Positions 1-8,531 of a DNA stretch of 26,481 bases are shown here, piece by piece. Position 1 is the stretch's first letter; each line of letters starts with the position of its first letter. Source of the stretch: Pseudomonadota bacterium (lineage in GTDB: Bacteria; Desulfobacterota; JADFVX01); assembly GCA_015222555.1 (NCBI GenBank), contig JADFVM010000283.1, positions 1 to 26,481 on the forward strand. The letters are read 5' to 3'. The position numbers and the translations under genes were made by a program. The notes under the pieces are model-generated. The model made no database searches. It was not told where the DNA came from and worked only from the letters and a program-made list of their open reading frames with translations.

Positions 1-3
1 CAA

Positions 4-143
4 CCCCGCAGCAAGCTGACGGGGTATTTGCTTGTCATTCCGGGCTTGACCCGGAATCCAGGGTTACAATAGGGCTGGATTCCCGCGAAGTTTATGCCGC
101 TTGCGGTGCGAGAATGACAGGACGCAGCAAGCTGCGGGGAATT
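4..143. repeat. palindromic intergenic repeat element
   Basis: A composite of inverted repeats downstream of mtaB. GTCATTC (34-40) pairs with GAATGAC (112-118). GGAATCCAG (53-61) pairs with CTGGATTCC (75-83). CCGGG-CTTGA-CCCGG (40-54) is a hairpin on its own. The core is flanked by two direct copies of CGCAGCAAGCTG (7-18 and 123-134), each itself a small hairpin. Elements with a GTCATTCC...GGAATCCAG core are common intergenic repeats in many proteobacterial genomes. It sits just past the last gene of a minus-strand operon and could help end its transcription, but no clear T-tract terminator is visible. No coding sequence is seen in 1-217. Confidence 0.75.
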
Positions 144-217
144 CAACCCCAAGCGATTAAAATTTTGCAAATTTTATCCGCAACATCCGGACCGGTCAAG
201 ATTTCATTAAGATTTAC

Positions 218-1516
218 CTAGACAACAACCTTGCCATAACAAACACCTGCATCGATCCTTTCAATTTCAGCGTTGATTATTGCAGTTTCTTCCACATTCC
301 GGTTATTGATATTAATTTCAATATAATTATCGGATAATGCCTTAATGCCGTCTACCTTCTCATCCACCTTTACTGTATTCAGTCTTTTTCCCAGAAAACG
401 CCGGCAAAAGGCCCTCTTTTTTTCACTGCCAAGTTCTCTCATAAGCGCACTTCGAGACTTAATAATATTGGGCGCCACATGATCAGGCATTGTGGCAGCC
501 GGTGTCCCCTGTCTAATTGAGTATGGAAATACATGGAGGTAAGAGGCCTCTATGTTCTTAATAAGATTGTAGCTATTTATGAAATTATCGTCATGTTCTC
601 CGGGGAAACCAACAATAACATCAACACCGATGGCGACATCATGCCACTTTGACGCAATCTGATCTATCTTTTCCATATAGAATGAAGGGCTATATTTCCT
701 TCCCATTTTTTTAAGAATCTCTTCATCTCCACTTTGTAAAGGTATGTGGAGATGACGGCAGATTTTTTTTGAGGTAATGAGAAACTCTATCATTTCATCA
801 TCAATCTCTGTAGGTTCTATTGAACTAATCCTGAATCGGCTGTCAATATTAAGATCATCAAGTTTTTTTAACAGGGAAAGAAAGCTTTTGTTAGGTGGAA
901 GATCAAGGCCATAGCCGCCCAGATGAATGCCTGTGAGAACAATCTCCGCATAGCCTCTTTCAGACAGGCTAAGCACCTGATCTTCAATCTCTTCCATCGA
1001 CAGGCTTCTGCTTCTCCCCCTGGCATAAGGGATAATGCAATAGGCGCAGAAGGCATCACAACCGTCCTGGACTCTTAAAAAGGCCCTGTTTTTCCTTTGG
1101 AAACCTGTCAGTTTGGTATAGTTAAGGCTTTTTGCCTTGGAAATATTACCAACGATAACTTTCTCTTCTTGTTCAGGACCGGCATTTTCAACCAGTTTAA
1201 GGATTTGATCCTTTTCCTGATTTCCAACAACATAATCAACGCATTCCAGCTTTGAGACTTCATCGGGATTTACTTGAGCATAACACCCCGTAACAATGAC
1301 AAGCGCCTTCGGATTTAATTTCTTCACTTTTCTTGCTATCTGCCTCGATTGTGAATTCGCACTGTTCGTTACCGTACAGGTATTTACGATATAGACATCT
1401 GCCACGTCCACTTTGTCCGACACTTTATATCCCTTTTCCTCAAGCCCCTCCCAGAGCAGAGCGGTATCATATGAGTTCACCTTACATCCAAGAGTGATTA
1501 GTGATGCCTGTTTCAC
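218..1516 (-). CDS. mtaB: tRNA (N6-threonylcarbamoyladenosine(37)-C2)-methylthiotransferase MtaB
   Basis: MiaB-family radical-SAM enzyme that adds a methylthio group to t6A37 in ANN-decoding tRNAs. The N-terminal domain has the three cluster cysteines C11 (LGCKVN), C47 (NTCTV) and C78 (TGCYAQ). The radical-SAM motif CDAFCAYC supplies C153, C157 and C160. The C-terminal 60 residues or so fit a TRAM-like RNA-binding domain. The length of 432 residues is normal. The LGCKVN start and SIEPTEID segment favour MtaB over MiaB or RimO. The start codon is GTG and overlaps the mnmA stop by 4 nt (GTGA), so translation is probably coupled. It is the last gene of a sulfur/tRNA-modification group (cysteine desulfurase - mnmA - mtaB). 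Confidence 0.9.
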   Translation of the reverse strand: MKQASLITLGCKVNSYDTALLWEGLEEKGYKVSDKVDVADVYIVNTCTVTNSANSQSRQIARKVKKLNPKALVIVTGCYAQVNPDEVSKLECVDYVVGNQEKDQILKLVENAGPEQEEKVIVGNISKAKSLNYTKLTGFQRKNRAFLRVQDGCDAFCAYCIIPYARGRSRSLSMEEIEDQVLSLSERGYAEIVLTGIHLGGYGLDLPPNKSFLSLLKKLDDLNIDSRFRISSIEPTEIDDEMIEFLITSKKICRHLHIPLQSGDEEILKKMGRKYSPSFYMEKIDQIASKWHDVAIGVDVIVGFPGEHDDNFINSYNLIKNIEASYLHVFPYSIRQGTPAATMPDHVAPNIIKSRSALMRELGSEKKRAFCRRFLGKRLNTVKVDEKVDGIKALSDNYIEININNRNVEETAIINAEIERIDAGVCYGKVVV

Positions 1517-2607
1517 TTAATGGCCCTCTCTATCCAGCCGCCGCCGAGCACTTCATCGCCGTCGTAAAAGGCAACCGCCTGACCGGGCGTGACAGCCCTT
1601 TGAGGTTTTTCAAACTCAACGAGAATATTCCCATTATCTCCCGGGGAAAGAAAACAATCATGTTGATTTTCACTGTATCTTATTTTTGCAGCGGCATGGC
1701 ACTTTTCTTTAAGCTCTTCCATGGAAATGAAGTTGGTATTTCTTGCTATTAGTCCATTAGACATAAGACCTGATTCATCGCCTAAAATAACATCATGACC
1801 GCCATGGTCAAAGCCGACAACATATTTCCGCCGGTTAGACGCAATACCCAGGCCCCGTCGCTGACCTATTGTAAATTTATGTATACCATCATGATCACCA
1901 AGGACTTCTCCATGGGGCGAGAGAATTTTTCCTTTTTTAACAGTTTTATCCCTCATAAGCCCCTCGATAAAAGCGGCATACCCCTTATCATCGACAAAAC
2001 ATATATCCTGACTCTCCTCTTTTTCTGATATCTGGATGCCGGCGTCCCTCAACAACGCCCTTACATCAGCCTTATTTTCAAAATTTCCCAGGGGAAAAAG
2101 GACTCTGGAAAGCTGTTCCTGCGTCATTGAAAAAAGAAAATAGCTTTGGTCTTTTTTGGTATTTATCCCCTTTTTGAGGAGAAATCGCCCCTTATTTTTA
2201 TTATATTCTATTCTGGCATAGTGTCCGGTGGCAAGGCGGTCCGCCCCCAGCTCCGACACTTTTTTCATCAACAGGTCAAACTTCATTTCCTGGTTACACA
2301 TTATACAGGGATTGGGCGTAGAGGCGGCGAGGTAATTCTCGACAAAATTATTGACAACCCTGTTTTTAAAATCGTCTTGCATATTCACAACATAGTAGGG
2401 TATCTCCAGAATATCAGCCACCCGCCGTGCATCGCGAAAATCTTCCAGGGAGCAACATCTGCCCTTTCCACTGCTGACCCCTTCCCAGAGTTTCATTGAA
2501 ATACCAATGACATCGTAGCCCTCTTTTTTCAGGATAAGGGCAGCAGCAGAGCTATCCACGCCACCGCTCATGGCAACGGCCACTCTATTTTTTGTTTTAC
2601 TGTTCAT
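1513..2607 (-). CDS. mnmA: tRNA-specific 2-thiouridylase MnmA
   Basis: Makes s2U at wobble position 34 of Lys, Glu and Gln tRNAs, using ATP to activate the base and persulfide sulfur from a cysteine desulfurase. The PP-loop SGGVDS is at residues 14-19. The catalytic pair would be C104 (in CIMCNQEMKF) and C203 (in SQDICFV), matching the two cysteines of the E. coli enzyme. GQRRGLGIA is the family's conserved segment. The length of 364 residues is typical. It lies 52 nt downstream of the cysteine desulfurase gene, its natural sulfur source, and overlaps mtaB by 4 nt. The ribosome-binding site in front of the ATG is weak. Confidence 0.94.
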   Translation of the reverse strand: MNSKTKNRVAVAMSGGVDSSAAALILKKEGYDVIGISMKLWEGVSSGKGRCCSLEDFRDARRVADILEIPYYVVNMQDDFKNRVVNNFVENYLAASTPNPCIMCNQEMKFDLLMKKVSELGADRLATGHYARIEYNKNKGRFLLKKGINTKKDQSYFLFSMTQEQLSRVLFPLGNFENKADVRALLRDAGIQISEKEESQDICFVDDKGYAAFIEGLMRDKTVKKGKILSPHGEVLGDHDGIHKFTIGQRRGLGIASNRRKYVVGFDHGGHDVILGDESGLMSNGLIARNTNFISMEELKEKCHAAAKIRYSENQHDCFLSPGDNGNILVEFEKPQRAVTPGQAVAFYDGDEVLGGGWIERAIK

Positions 2608-2659
2608 TGTAGAATTAATTATAAGGTATGAATAGGAAGAGGTAAAGCGATATCAGGGC

Positions 2660-3805
2660 TCATAGTGTCGTGTCAACTCTCTCGATTATGGGAGGAAGTA
2701 CTTTAAGAAAATCGTCAATTTCACTGGATCTGCTCCAGCGTCCCAGACTCAGCCTGAGTGTGCCATCAATTGTCTCATCATCAAGCTTCATTGCCGTCAG
2801 GACATGAGAAGGGTTTAACGCACCCGACGAACAGGCTGAACCCGAGGAAACTGCAAAGCCCTCAAGGTCTAGCGCCATGACCAGAGACTCACCACTGATA
2901 CCTTTAAAGCCGACACTCAATGTATTGGGCAGATTGCAGTCATGGTCAACATTAAAAACAACATTTTTAATTGTTTTCTCCAGCCCCTCTTTCAAATAGA
3001 GCTTAAGTCCCTTTAATCTCTCCATCTCCTGAGGAAGAAGGTCCTTCACAATTTCAGCGGCCCGGGCAAGGCCCATAATACCTCCAATATTTTCTGTCCC
3101 ACCCCGTCTCCCGTCCTCCTGGCCCCCGCCATGGGTAACAGGTTCAAGATGAGTCCCTTTTCTGATATAGAGTGCCCCCACACCCTTTGGCCCATAAAAC
3201 TTATGTGCCGCCAGGGACAAAAGGTCTACATTAAGTTCTCGAATGTTTACGTCTATCTTGCCTACGGCCTGAACCGCGTCGGTGTGAAACAACACACCTT
3301 TTTCCCTGGCAACAGAAGCGGCTTCCTGAATGGGAAATAAAACACCTGTTTCATTGTTGGCCATCATGAGAGAAACAAGAACCGTATCGCTTTGAATGGC
3401 GGCTTTTAAATCATTCAGGTTCAGATTTCCCCACCTGTCAACATCCAGATATGTAACCTTCCAGCCTTTGCCTTCCAGATATTTAAAGGTATTAATAACA
3501 GAGGGATGCTCCACTTTAGAAGTAATAAGGTGGTTCCCTTTATTTTTGAAAGCCTCTGAAATACCTTTAAGTGCAAGGTTATTACATTCCGATCCACTAC
3601 CACAAAAAATAATTTCTGAGGCTTGGCAAGTTAAAAGGGAAGCCACCGCCTCCCTGGATTCGTCTATAATTGTTCTGGCTTTCCGGCCTTCAACGTGAAT
3701 ACTTGAAGGATTTCCATAAACACTGCCTAAAGCGGCGCTCATAAAATCCATTACGGCTGAATCCAGTGGGGTTGTCGAATTGTAATCTAAATATGTCCTC
3801 TTCAT
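2660..3805 (-). CDS. cysteine desulfurase (NifS/IscS family)
   Basis: PLP enzyme that takes sulfur from L-cysteine to give alanine and an enzyme persulfide. The order of motifs is standard: LDYNSTTP at the N-terminus, H100 (KVEHPSV), D176 (HTDAVQ), the Schiff-base lysine K202 (AAHKFYGPKG) and the sulfur-accepting C325 in SSGSACSSG. The protein has 381 residues, a typical IscS/NifS length. No iscR, iscU or nif gene is adjacent. The neighbours mnmA and mtaB instead suggest that sulfur delivery to tRNA thiolation is at least one of its jobs. Whether it also serves Fe-S assembly cannot be told from this window, so iscS or nifS is left unassigned. Confidence 0.92.
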   Translation of the reverse strand: MKRTYLDYNSTTPLDSAVMDFMSAALGSVYGNPSSIHVEGRKARTIIDESREAVASLLTCQASEIIFCGSGSECNNLALKGISEAFKNKGNHLITSKVEHPSVINTFKYLEGKGWKVTYLDVDRWGNLNLNDLKAAIQSDTVLVSLMMANNETGVLFPIQEAASVAREKGVLFHTDAVQAVGKIDVNIRELNVDLLSLAAHKFYGPKGVGALYIRKGTHLEPVTHGGGQEDGRRGGTENIGGIMGLARAAEIVKDLLPQEMERLKGLKLYLKEGLEKTIKNVVFNVDHDCNLPNTLSVGFKGISGESLVMALDLEGFAVSSGSACSSGALNPSHVLTAMKLDDETIDGTLRLSLGRWSRSSEIDDFLKVLPPIIERVDTTL

Positions 3806-3902
3806 AATCGTTGCCTATGCTACACAGGCCCGTTAGAAAATGGCGGTAGTTACTCTATTATTAAAAAAGGGAGAGAAATCGGATATTATGTTTGTAAATG
3901 AA

Positions 3903-5165
3903 TTAGAGTGAGAGTCTTCTTTTGGTTCGTCTAGAAAACCTTCTTCGAAATAATTTAAGGACACTAAATAAGACAAACAAGCATATCAGCGCTGCAAATG
4001 AAGATAGAATAGGATGTGTAGTAAATGAATTTTTCAAGGACAACTTAACTTTGACCTTCAGGGAGTCATACCATCCTAAAGGAGGAAAGGTGAGCTTAAT
4101 GAGCTTGTCTTTAACTTTGTCTCCCTTTACATCGACCAGGACATAGTTATAAAAAGAATCGAGAGACACCAGTTCAGAGCCACCACCACCCGTAATAATA
4201 TAAGGAACGCCACCCTGGTCCTTTTTATAATAACCGTGAACTCCGGCGGTAAAAACTCGGCTAACTTTGTATTTTTCCAAAATAGCTGAGAGTCTCCTGA
4301 ACTGTTCCCCCAACTTCATCGGGTGTTCTTTACCCGGCCTGGGATCATAGGGCGGCATATGCATAAAAACAAAGGTATTTATGCTCTTATTTTGCATCAA
4401 ATCATTTTCCAACCAGAGGAACTGGTCCTCGCTGATTCTATTATCCCCATTATCTACAATAATAAAGTGCGAATTCATAAAATCGAAGGAGTAATATGGA
4501 CTGCCTAGAAAGTCTTCATAAAGTCTTCGATTTCCACCTAATATCTCGCTACTCCCGGCAACGGTAAGAAAAGGCACAGTCACACTATTTATCTGTTTCA
4601 TGAAATCTTTATAATCGGAGGATGATGGTTTTTCCACCATGTCACCGCAGCTGATAGCAAAAAGTGGCTTTCTGTAATTAATGTCGCCAATGATTCTTTG
4701 AAACACATTTGGCCCTCCCCTGCTCTCGCCAAAGACCATGAACATGAACTCATCTTTGGGAAGCTCGGGTGTTAATTTATAAACGGCGACCTTATTTGCT
4801 TCAACCTTGACTGGAAAGCTGATACTGTTCTTTTCCTTCTTAATTTCCTTCTCACTCAATCCTAATATTTTTGTTATTTCAGGATTTATATTATTCACAG
4901 AAACATTGAACGATCTCACCTCATTTGAGCTTGAATTATCAACATTGATAGTAGTTTCAACGCCCTTTCCTCTGACGGAAATTTCGGCACTATCGTACCA
5001 CTCGATGAAACCACCATCAATTTTTATTCTCGTATCATCCAGATAGATGACACTGGTCCCACCCGTACTGTTTTTACCAAAGAATGCATTTGCCATAAAA
5101 GGAATAAACAGTATTACAAATGTCATTAATATCTTTAGTATATGTTTATTTATCCGTCGAGACAT
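3903..5165 (-). CDS. exported, membrane-anchored metallophosphoesterase-like protein with degenerate active site
   Basis: About 420 residues. It has an N-terminal signal peptide (basic start, hydrophobic run, ANA/F cleavage site near residue 27), a beta-rich N-terminal region (to about 135), a calcineurin-type phosphoesterase domain (about 140-330) recognisable by YYSFD, HFIIVDN, QFLWLENDL, FVFMHMPPYD and VPYIITGGGGSEL, and a C-terminal transmembrane helix (about 387-405) followed by an Arg/Lys-rich tail. Several expected metal ligands are changed: DxH is GES (146-148), GNH(D/E) is GSSE (204-207) and GHxH has lost its first His (GVH, 308-310). GDMVE (174-178) and H269 are kept. The second ATG is chosen because AGGA lies 8 nt upstream. 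It has its own promoter. Substrate and activity are unknown. Confidence 0.75.
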   Translation of the reverse strand: MSRRINKHILKILMTFVILFIPFMANAFFGKNSTGGTSVIYLDDTRIKIDGGFIEWYDSAEISVRGKGVETTINVDNSSSNEVRSFNVSVNNINPEITKILGLSEKEIKKEKNSISFPVKVEANKVAVYKLTPELPKDEFMFMVFGESRGGPNVFQRIIGDINYRKPLFAISCGDMVEKPSSSDYKDFMKQINSVTVPFLTVAGSSEILGGNRRLYEDFLGSPYYSFDFMNSHFIIVDNGDNRISEDQFLWLENDLMQNKSINTFVFMHMPPYDPRPGKEHPMKLGEQFRRLSAILEKYKVSRVFTAGVHGYYKKDQGGVPYIITGGGGSELVSLDSFYNYVLVDVKGDKVKDKLIKLTFPPLGWYDSLKVKVKLSLKNSFTTHPILSSFAALICLFVLFSVLKLFRRRFSRRTKRRLSL

Positions 5166-5217
5166 GGCCATAATCCTGTTATATAATTTAAATAAATTAG
5201 ATCTCCAAAGGCGTTAA

Positions 5218-5245
5218 ATTATAATATATATTCTTTAAATGTAAA
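5218..5245 (-). promoter_or_regulatory. sigma-70-type promoter for the phosphoesterase-like gene
   Basis: On the minus strand TTTACA (5245-5240) and a perfect TATAAT (5223-5218) are separated by 16 nt. The predicted start of transcription lies about 45 nt before the chosen ATG at 5165. This suggests the phosphoesterase-like gene, and possibly the desulfurase-mnmA-mtaB group behind it, can be transcribed apart from kdsA. Confidence 0.6.
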
Positions 5246-5310
5246 GTTTAATTTTGTGTCGTCACAGCCTGCGACATTGAACAAAAAGAACATTAAACAA
5301 AGATAGATCA

Positions 5311-6156
5311 TTATTGGTCAGGGAGGGGCTGAGAGGAAGACTTAACAATAGAATCAATTTCCTTAAGTATCTCCAGCAGACCTATAAGTTCACCCATTTT
5401 GAATGAGTTAGGACCATCACATAAAGCGCTTTCCGGATCATCATGGACTTCCATAAAAAGGCCATCCACACCTGCAGCAACGGCTGCCCGTGCAAGAGGC
5501 GCAATAAATTCCCTTTCCCCTCCTGATTTCGTCCCGCCTCCCCCTGGGAGTTGCACGGCATGTGTGGCGTCAAAGACGACAGGAAAACCATAACTTCTCA
5601 TCAATGGCAGACTTCTCATATCTGTGACCAGGTTATTGTAACCAAAGGTCGTCCCTCTTTCTGTGAAAATGATATTCTCATTGCCGCTGGACTTAGCTTT
5701 TTCAAGGACATTTTTCATATCCCATGGCGCCATGAACTGACCTTTTTTAATATTGATGACCTTGCCCTTTTTTGCAGCTTCAACAATAAGGTCAGTCTGT
5801 CGACATAACAGGGCCGGGATTTGAAGAATGTCCAGAATTTCAGAAGCCTCGTCTATCTCTTCGAATCGATGGATATCGGAAAGGACAGGGACATTCAACT
5901 CATCCTTAACTTTTCTCAGTATTTCAAGGCCCTTTTTCAGGCCAGGACCTCTATAGGAATCAATGGAACTTCTGTTGGCTTTATCGAAGGATGCCTTAAA
6001 AATGAAGGGGATTCCAGCCTCTGCCGTAATCGCCTTTAACTCTCCGGCAACTTTCAAAGTATGGACCTCATTCTCGATAACACATGGCCCGGCAATAAGA
6101 AAGAGAGGATTATTTCCTCCCACAAAAATATCCCCAATCTTTATTTCAAGAGTCAT
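5311..6156 (-). CDS. kdsA: 3-deoxy-8-phosphooctulonate synthase (Kdo-8-P synthase), metal-dependent type
   Basis: Condenses phosphoenolpyruvate with D-arabinose-5-phosphate to Kdo-8-phosphate in the cytoplasm, the committed step to Kdo. The motif IAGPCVIE with C25 is the hallmark of the metal-dependent class (Aquifex type); the E. coli-type enzyme has Asn at this position. Other family signatures include FKASFDKANRSS, GPGLKKGL, CRQTDL and FDATHAVQLPGG. The length of 281 residues is normal. Its ATG overlaps the pyrG stop by 4 nt (ATGA), so it is translationally coupled to CTP synthase. kdsB lies just before pyrG in the same operon. Confidence 0.95.
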   Translation of the reverse strand: MTLEIKIGDIFVGGNNPLFLIAGPCVIENEVHTLKVAGELKAITAEAGIPFIFKASFDKANRSSIDSYRGPGLKKGLEILRKVKDELNVPVLSDIHRFEEIDEASEILDILQIPALLCRQTDLIVEAAKKGKVINIKKGQFMAPWDMKNVLEKAKSSGNENIIFTERGTTFGYNNLVTDMRSLPLMRSYGFPVVFDATHAVQLPGGGGTKSGGEREFIAPLARAAVAAGVDGLFMEVHDDPESALCDGPNSFKMGELIGLLEILKEIDSIVKSSSQPLPDQ

Positions 6157-7766
6157 TTTACTTCCATTACCTTTTTAAGAGATGCCCCGACAAAGCTGCT
6201 AAAAAGCGGGTGGGGATCAACTGGCCGGGATTTAAATTCCGGGTGGAACTGACAAGCAACGAACCAGGGATGACCTTTTATTTCGATAATCTCAACAAGA
6301 TCTTCCTTCTCATAAACACCACTAATGACCATTCCCTTTTCCTCTAGTTGCCTTCTGTAACTGTTATTAAACTCATAACGATGACGGTGCCGCTCAGAGA
6401 TTTCTGTTTCGCCGTATGCCTGGTGAGAAAAGGTCTCTTCCTTTATGTGACAGGGGTATGCACCCAGCCGCATGGTCCCACCCATATTTTGAATTTCCTT
6501 CTGCGATTGCATAAGATGTATCACAGGATGTTCAGTTTCTTCATCAAATTCGAAGCTGTTGGCATCCTTAAGACCACAAACATTTCTTGCAAATTCAACA
6601 ACTGAAAGCTGCATACCTAAACAGATACCCAGAAAGGGGATATTTTTTTCTCTCGCATAAGCGATGACCTGAATCTTTCCCTCAACGCCTCTGGCACCGA
6701 AACCACCGGGAACCAGAATACCATCCACATCGGCAAGCATCCCGTCAGCGCCTTCATTCTCTATCGCTTCAGTATCAACGTATTTAAATTTGACTCTGCA
6801 GGTGTTCGCTATGCCACCATGGGTTAATGCCTCAGACAGGCTCTTATAGGATTCTTTAAGGTCAACATATTTGCCTGCAATCGCTATTGTCACCTCATGA
6901 GAAGGCGCCGTCACCTTCTCACAGATGCTCGCCCACTGTTCCAGGTCAGGTTGTCCCGTCCAGATATTTAATTTTTTAATGATCTTAAGATCCAGCCCCT
7001 CTTCATGAAAAACGATGGGCACTTTATAAATCGTATCAACATCAATAGCCGTTATGACCGCATCTTTATCGACGTTACAAAAAAGAGCCACCTTTGCTTT
7101 CATCTCCTCCGGCAAAACTCTGTCCGTTCTACATAGGAGAATATCCGGCTGGATACCAATTTCTCTTAACTCCTTCACACTGTGCTGGGTCGGTTTAGTC
7201 TTTAGTTCACCAGCGGTGGGGATAAAAGGAACTAGAGTAAGATGGATATAGAGCACATTTTCCTGGCCTACATCATATCTAAACTGCCTTATGGCCTCTA
7301 AAAAAGGGAGAGACTCGATATCCCCCACAGTGCCACCCACCTCAACAATGGTAATGTCAAAGTCTTCCGAGACTTCCCTAACTCTTCTTTTTATTTCATC
7401 TGTAATATGGGGAATCACCTGTACCGTTCCGCCCAGGTACTCACCTTTTCTTTCCTTTGAAATTACCGTGTCGTAAACCTGTCCTGTGGTAAAGTTATTC
7501 TTCTTCGACATGCGGGTAGAGATGTAACGTTCGTAATGCCCCAGATCGAGATCTGTCTCTGCACCATCGTCGGTGACAAAAACCTCACCATGTTGAAATG
7601 GGCTCATTGTTCCCGGATCCACATTGATATAAGGATCCAGCTTTTGCATTGTCACCTTAAGTCCTCTGGCCTCCATTAACGCACCTATTGATGCGGCTGC
7701 CAGCCCCTTCCCAAGCGAGGAAACAACGCCTCCCGTTACAAATATGTATTTTTTAGCTCGATCCAT
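6153..7766 (-). CDS. pyrG: CTP synthase
   Basis: Makes CTP from UTP, ATP and glutamine. The N-terminal amidoligase domain (about 1-265) begins with the P-loop-like GGVVSSLGKG and carries the UTP/CTP-site segment EVGGTVGDIES. The C-terminal class-I glutamine amidotransferase domain (about 290-537) has the nucleophile in GICLGMQ and the His-Glu pair in CQFHPEFKSRP. The length of 537 residues is typical. It overlaps kdsB by 14 nt upstream and kdsA by 4 nt downstream. CTP is the co-substrate of KdsB, so the order kdsB-pyrG-kdsA makes metabolic sense. Confidence 0.97.
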   Translation of the reverse strand: MDRAKKYIFVTGGVVSSLGKGLAAASIGALMEARGLKVTMQKLDPYINVDPGTMSPFQHGEVFVTDDGAETDLDLGHYERYISTRMSKKNNFTTGQVYDTVISKERKGEYLGGTVQVIPHITDEIKRRVREVSEDFDITIVEVGGTVGDIESLPFLEAIRQFRYDVGQENVLYIHLTLVPFIPTAGELKTKPTQHSVKELREIGIQPDILLCRTDRVLPEEMKAKVALFCNVDKDAVITAIDVDTIYKVPIVFHEEGLDLKIIKKLNIWTGQPDLEQWASICEKVTAPSHEVTIAIAGKYVDLKESYKSLSEALTHGGIANTCRVKFKYVDTEAIENEGADGMLADVDGILVPGGFGARGVEGKIQVIAYAREKNIPFLGICLGMQLSVVEFARNVCGLKDANSFEFDEETEHPVIHLMQSQKEIQNMGGTMRLGAYPCHIKEETFSHQAYGETEISERHRHRYEFNNSYRRQLEEKGMVISGVYEKEDLVEIIEIKGHPWFVACQFHPEFKSRPVDPHPLFSSFVGASLKKVMEVK

Positions 7767-8514
7767 TCGTAGTCTCCATCATTTTCAACAGGGCATTTTT
7801 CACTTTCTCCACATCCTGTGGTTCATCAACACCAATAGAGTTAAAAATAGTCGTTTTAACTTTAACTTTATATCCATTCTCCAGCGCTCTCAACTGCTCC
7901 AGCTTTTCCAATTTTTCCAGCGGTGAAGGCTCCATCGCTGCAAACTTGAGCAAAAATTCTCGCTTGAAGGCATACAGCCCCACATGCTTATAGTGAACAG
8001 GACGGCCTGGCTTTTCCGAGATATGACCTATATAGGGAATGGGATGACGGGAAAAATAAAGCGCATTATCTTCCTTATCAACGACAACTTTAACAACTGA
8101 AGGGCTGGAAAGCTCATTTTGATCAGTAAGCAAACTTTTTAGCGTGCCCATTACTATGGATCTGTCTTCAAGCAAGGGCAAGACAGCCTCATCAATCATT
8201 TCCGGTTTTATAAGGGGCTCATCACCCTGCACGTTGACTACCAGTCCTGAATCAATATTGGAAGCAACCTCTGCCAGCCTGTCAGTACCCGTTTCATGGG
8301 CCGGGGAAGTCATAACCGCTTTTCCGCCAAAGGCCTCAACGACATCAAAAATCCTTTTATCGTCCGTTGCTACTAATACCCTGTCTATTGTTTTAGCCTC
8401 TTTGCACCTCTCATAAACATGCTGGATCATCGGTTTTCCAAGTATATTGATGAGTGGTTTTCCCGAAAGCCGGGTCGAGGCATAACGTGCGGGTATAATA
8501 GCAACGGCCTTCAA
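7753..8514 (-). CDS. kdsB: 3-deoxy-manno-octulosonate cytidylyltransferase (CMP-Kdo synthetase)
   Basis: Activates Kdo with CTP to CMP-Kdo for lipid A glycosylation. The N-terminal nucleotide-binding signature IPARYASTRLSGKPL, the ATDDKRI segment, HETGTDRLAEV and VNVQGDEPLI are all classic KdsB motifs. The length is 253 residues. The start codon is TTG, since no in-frame ATG or GTG lies nearby upstream, and it is preceded by a strong AGGGGG Shine-Dalgarno sequence. It lies 17 nt after argC and overlaps pyrG by 14 nt. Use of UUG may keep expression low. Confidence 0.95.
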   Translation of the reverse strand: MKAVAIIPARYASTRLSGKPLINILGKPMIQHVYERCKEAKTIDRVLVATDDKRIFDVVEAFGGKAVMTSPAHETGTDRLAEVASNIDSGLVVNVQGDEPLIKPEMIDEAVLPLLEDRSIVMGTLKSLLTDQNELSSPSVVKVVVDKEDNALYFSRHPIPYIGHISEKPGRPVHYKHVGLYAFKREFLLKFAAMEPSPLEKLEKLEQLRALENGYKVKVKTTIFNSIGVDEPQDVEKVKNALLKMMETTNGSS

Positions 8515-8531
8515 ATAGATCTTACCCCCTG

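Noticed and set aside
1501..2499. Several plus-strand reading frames opposite mnmA
   Set aside because: They are shadows of mnmA, whose motifs are unambiguous on the minus strand.
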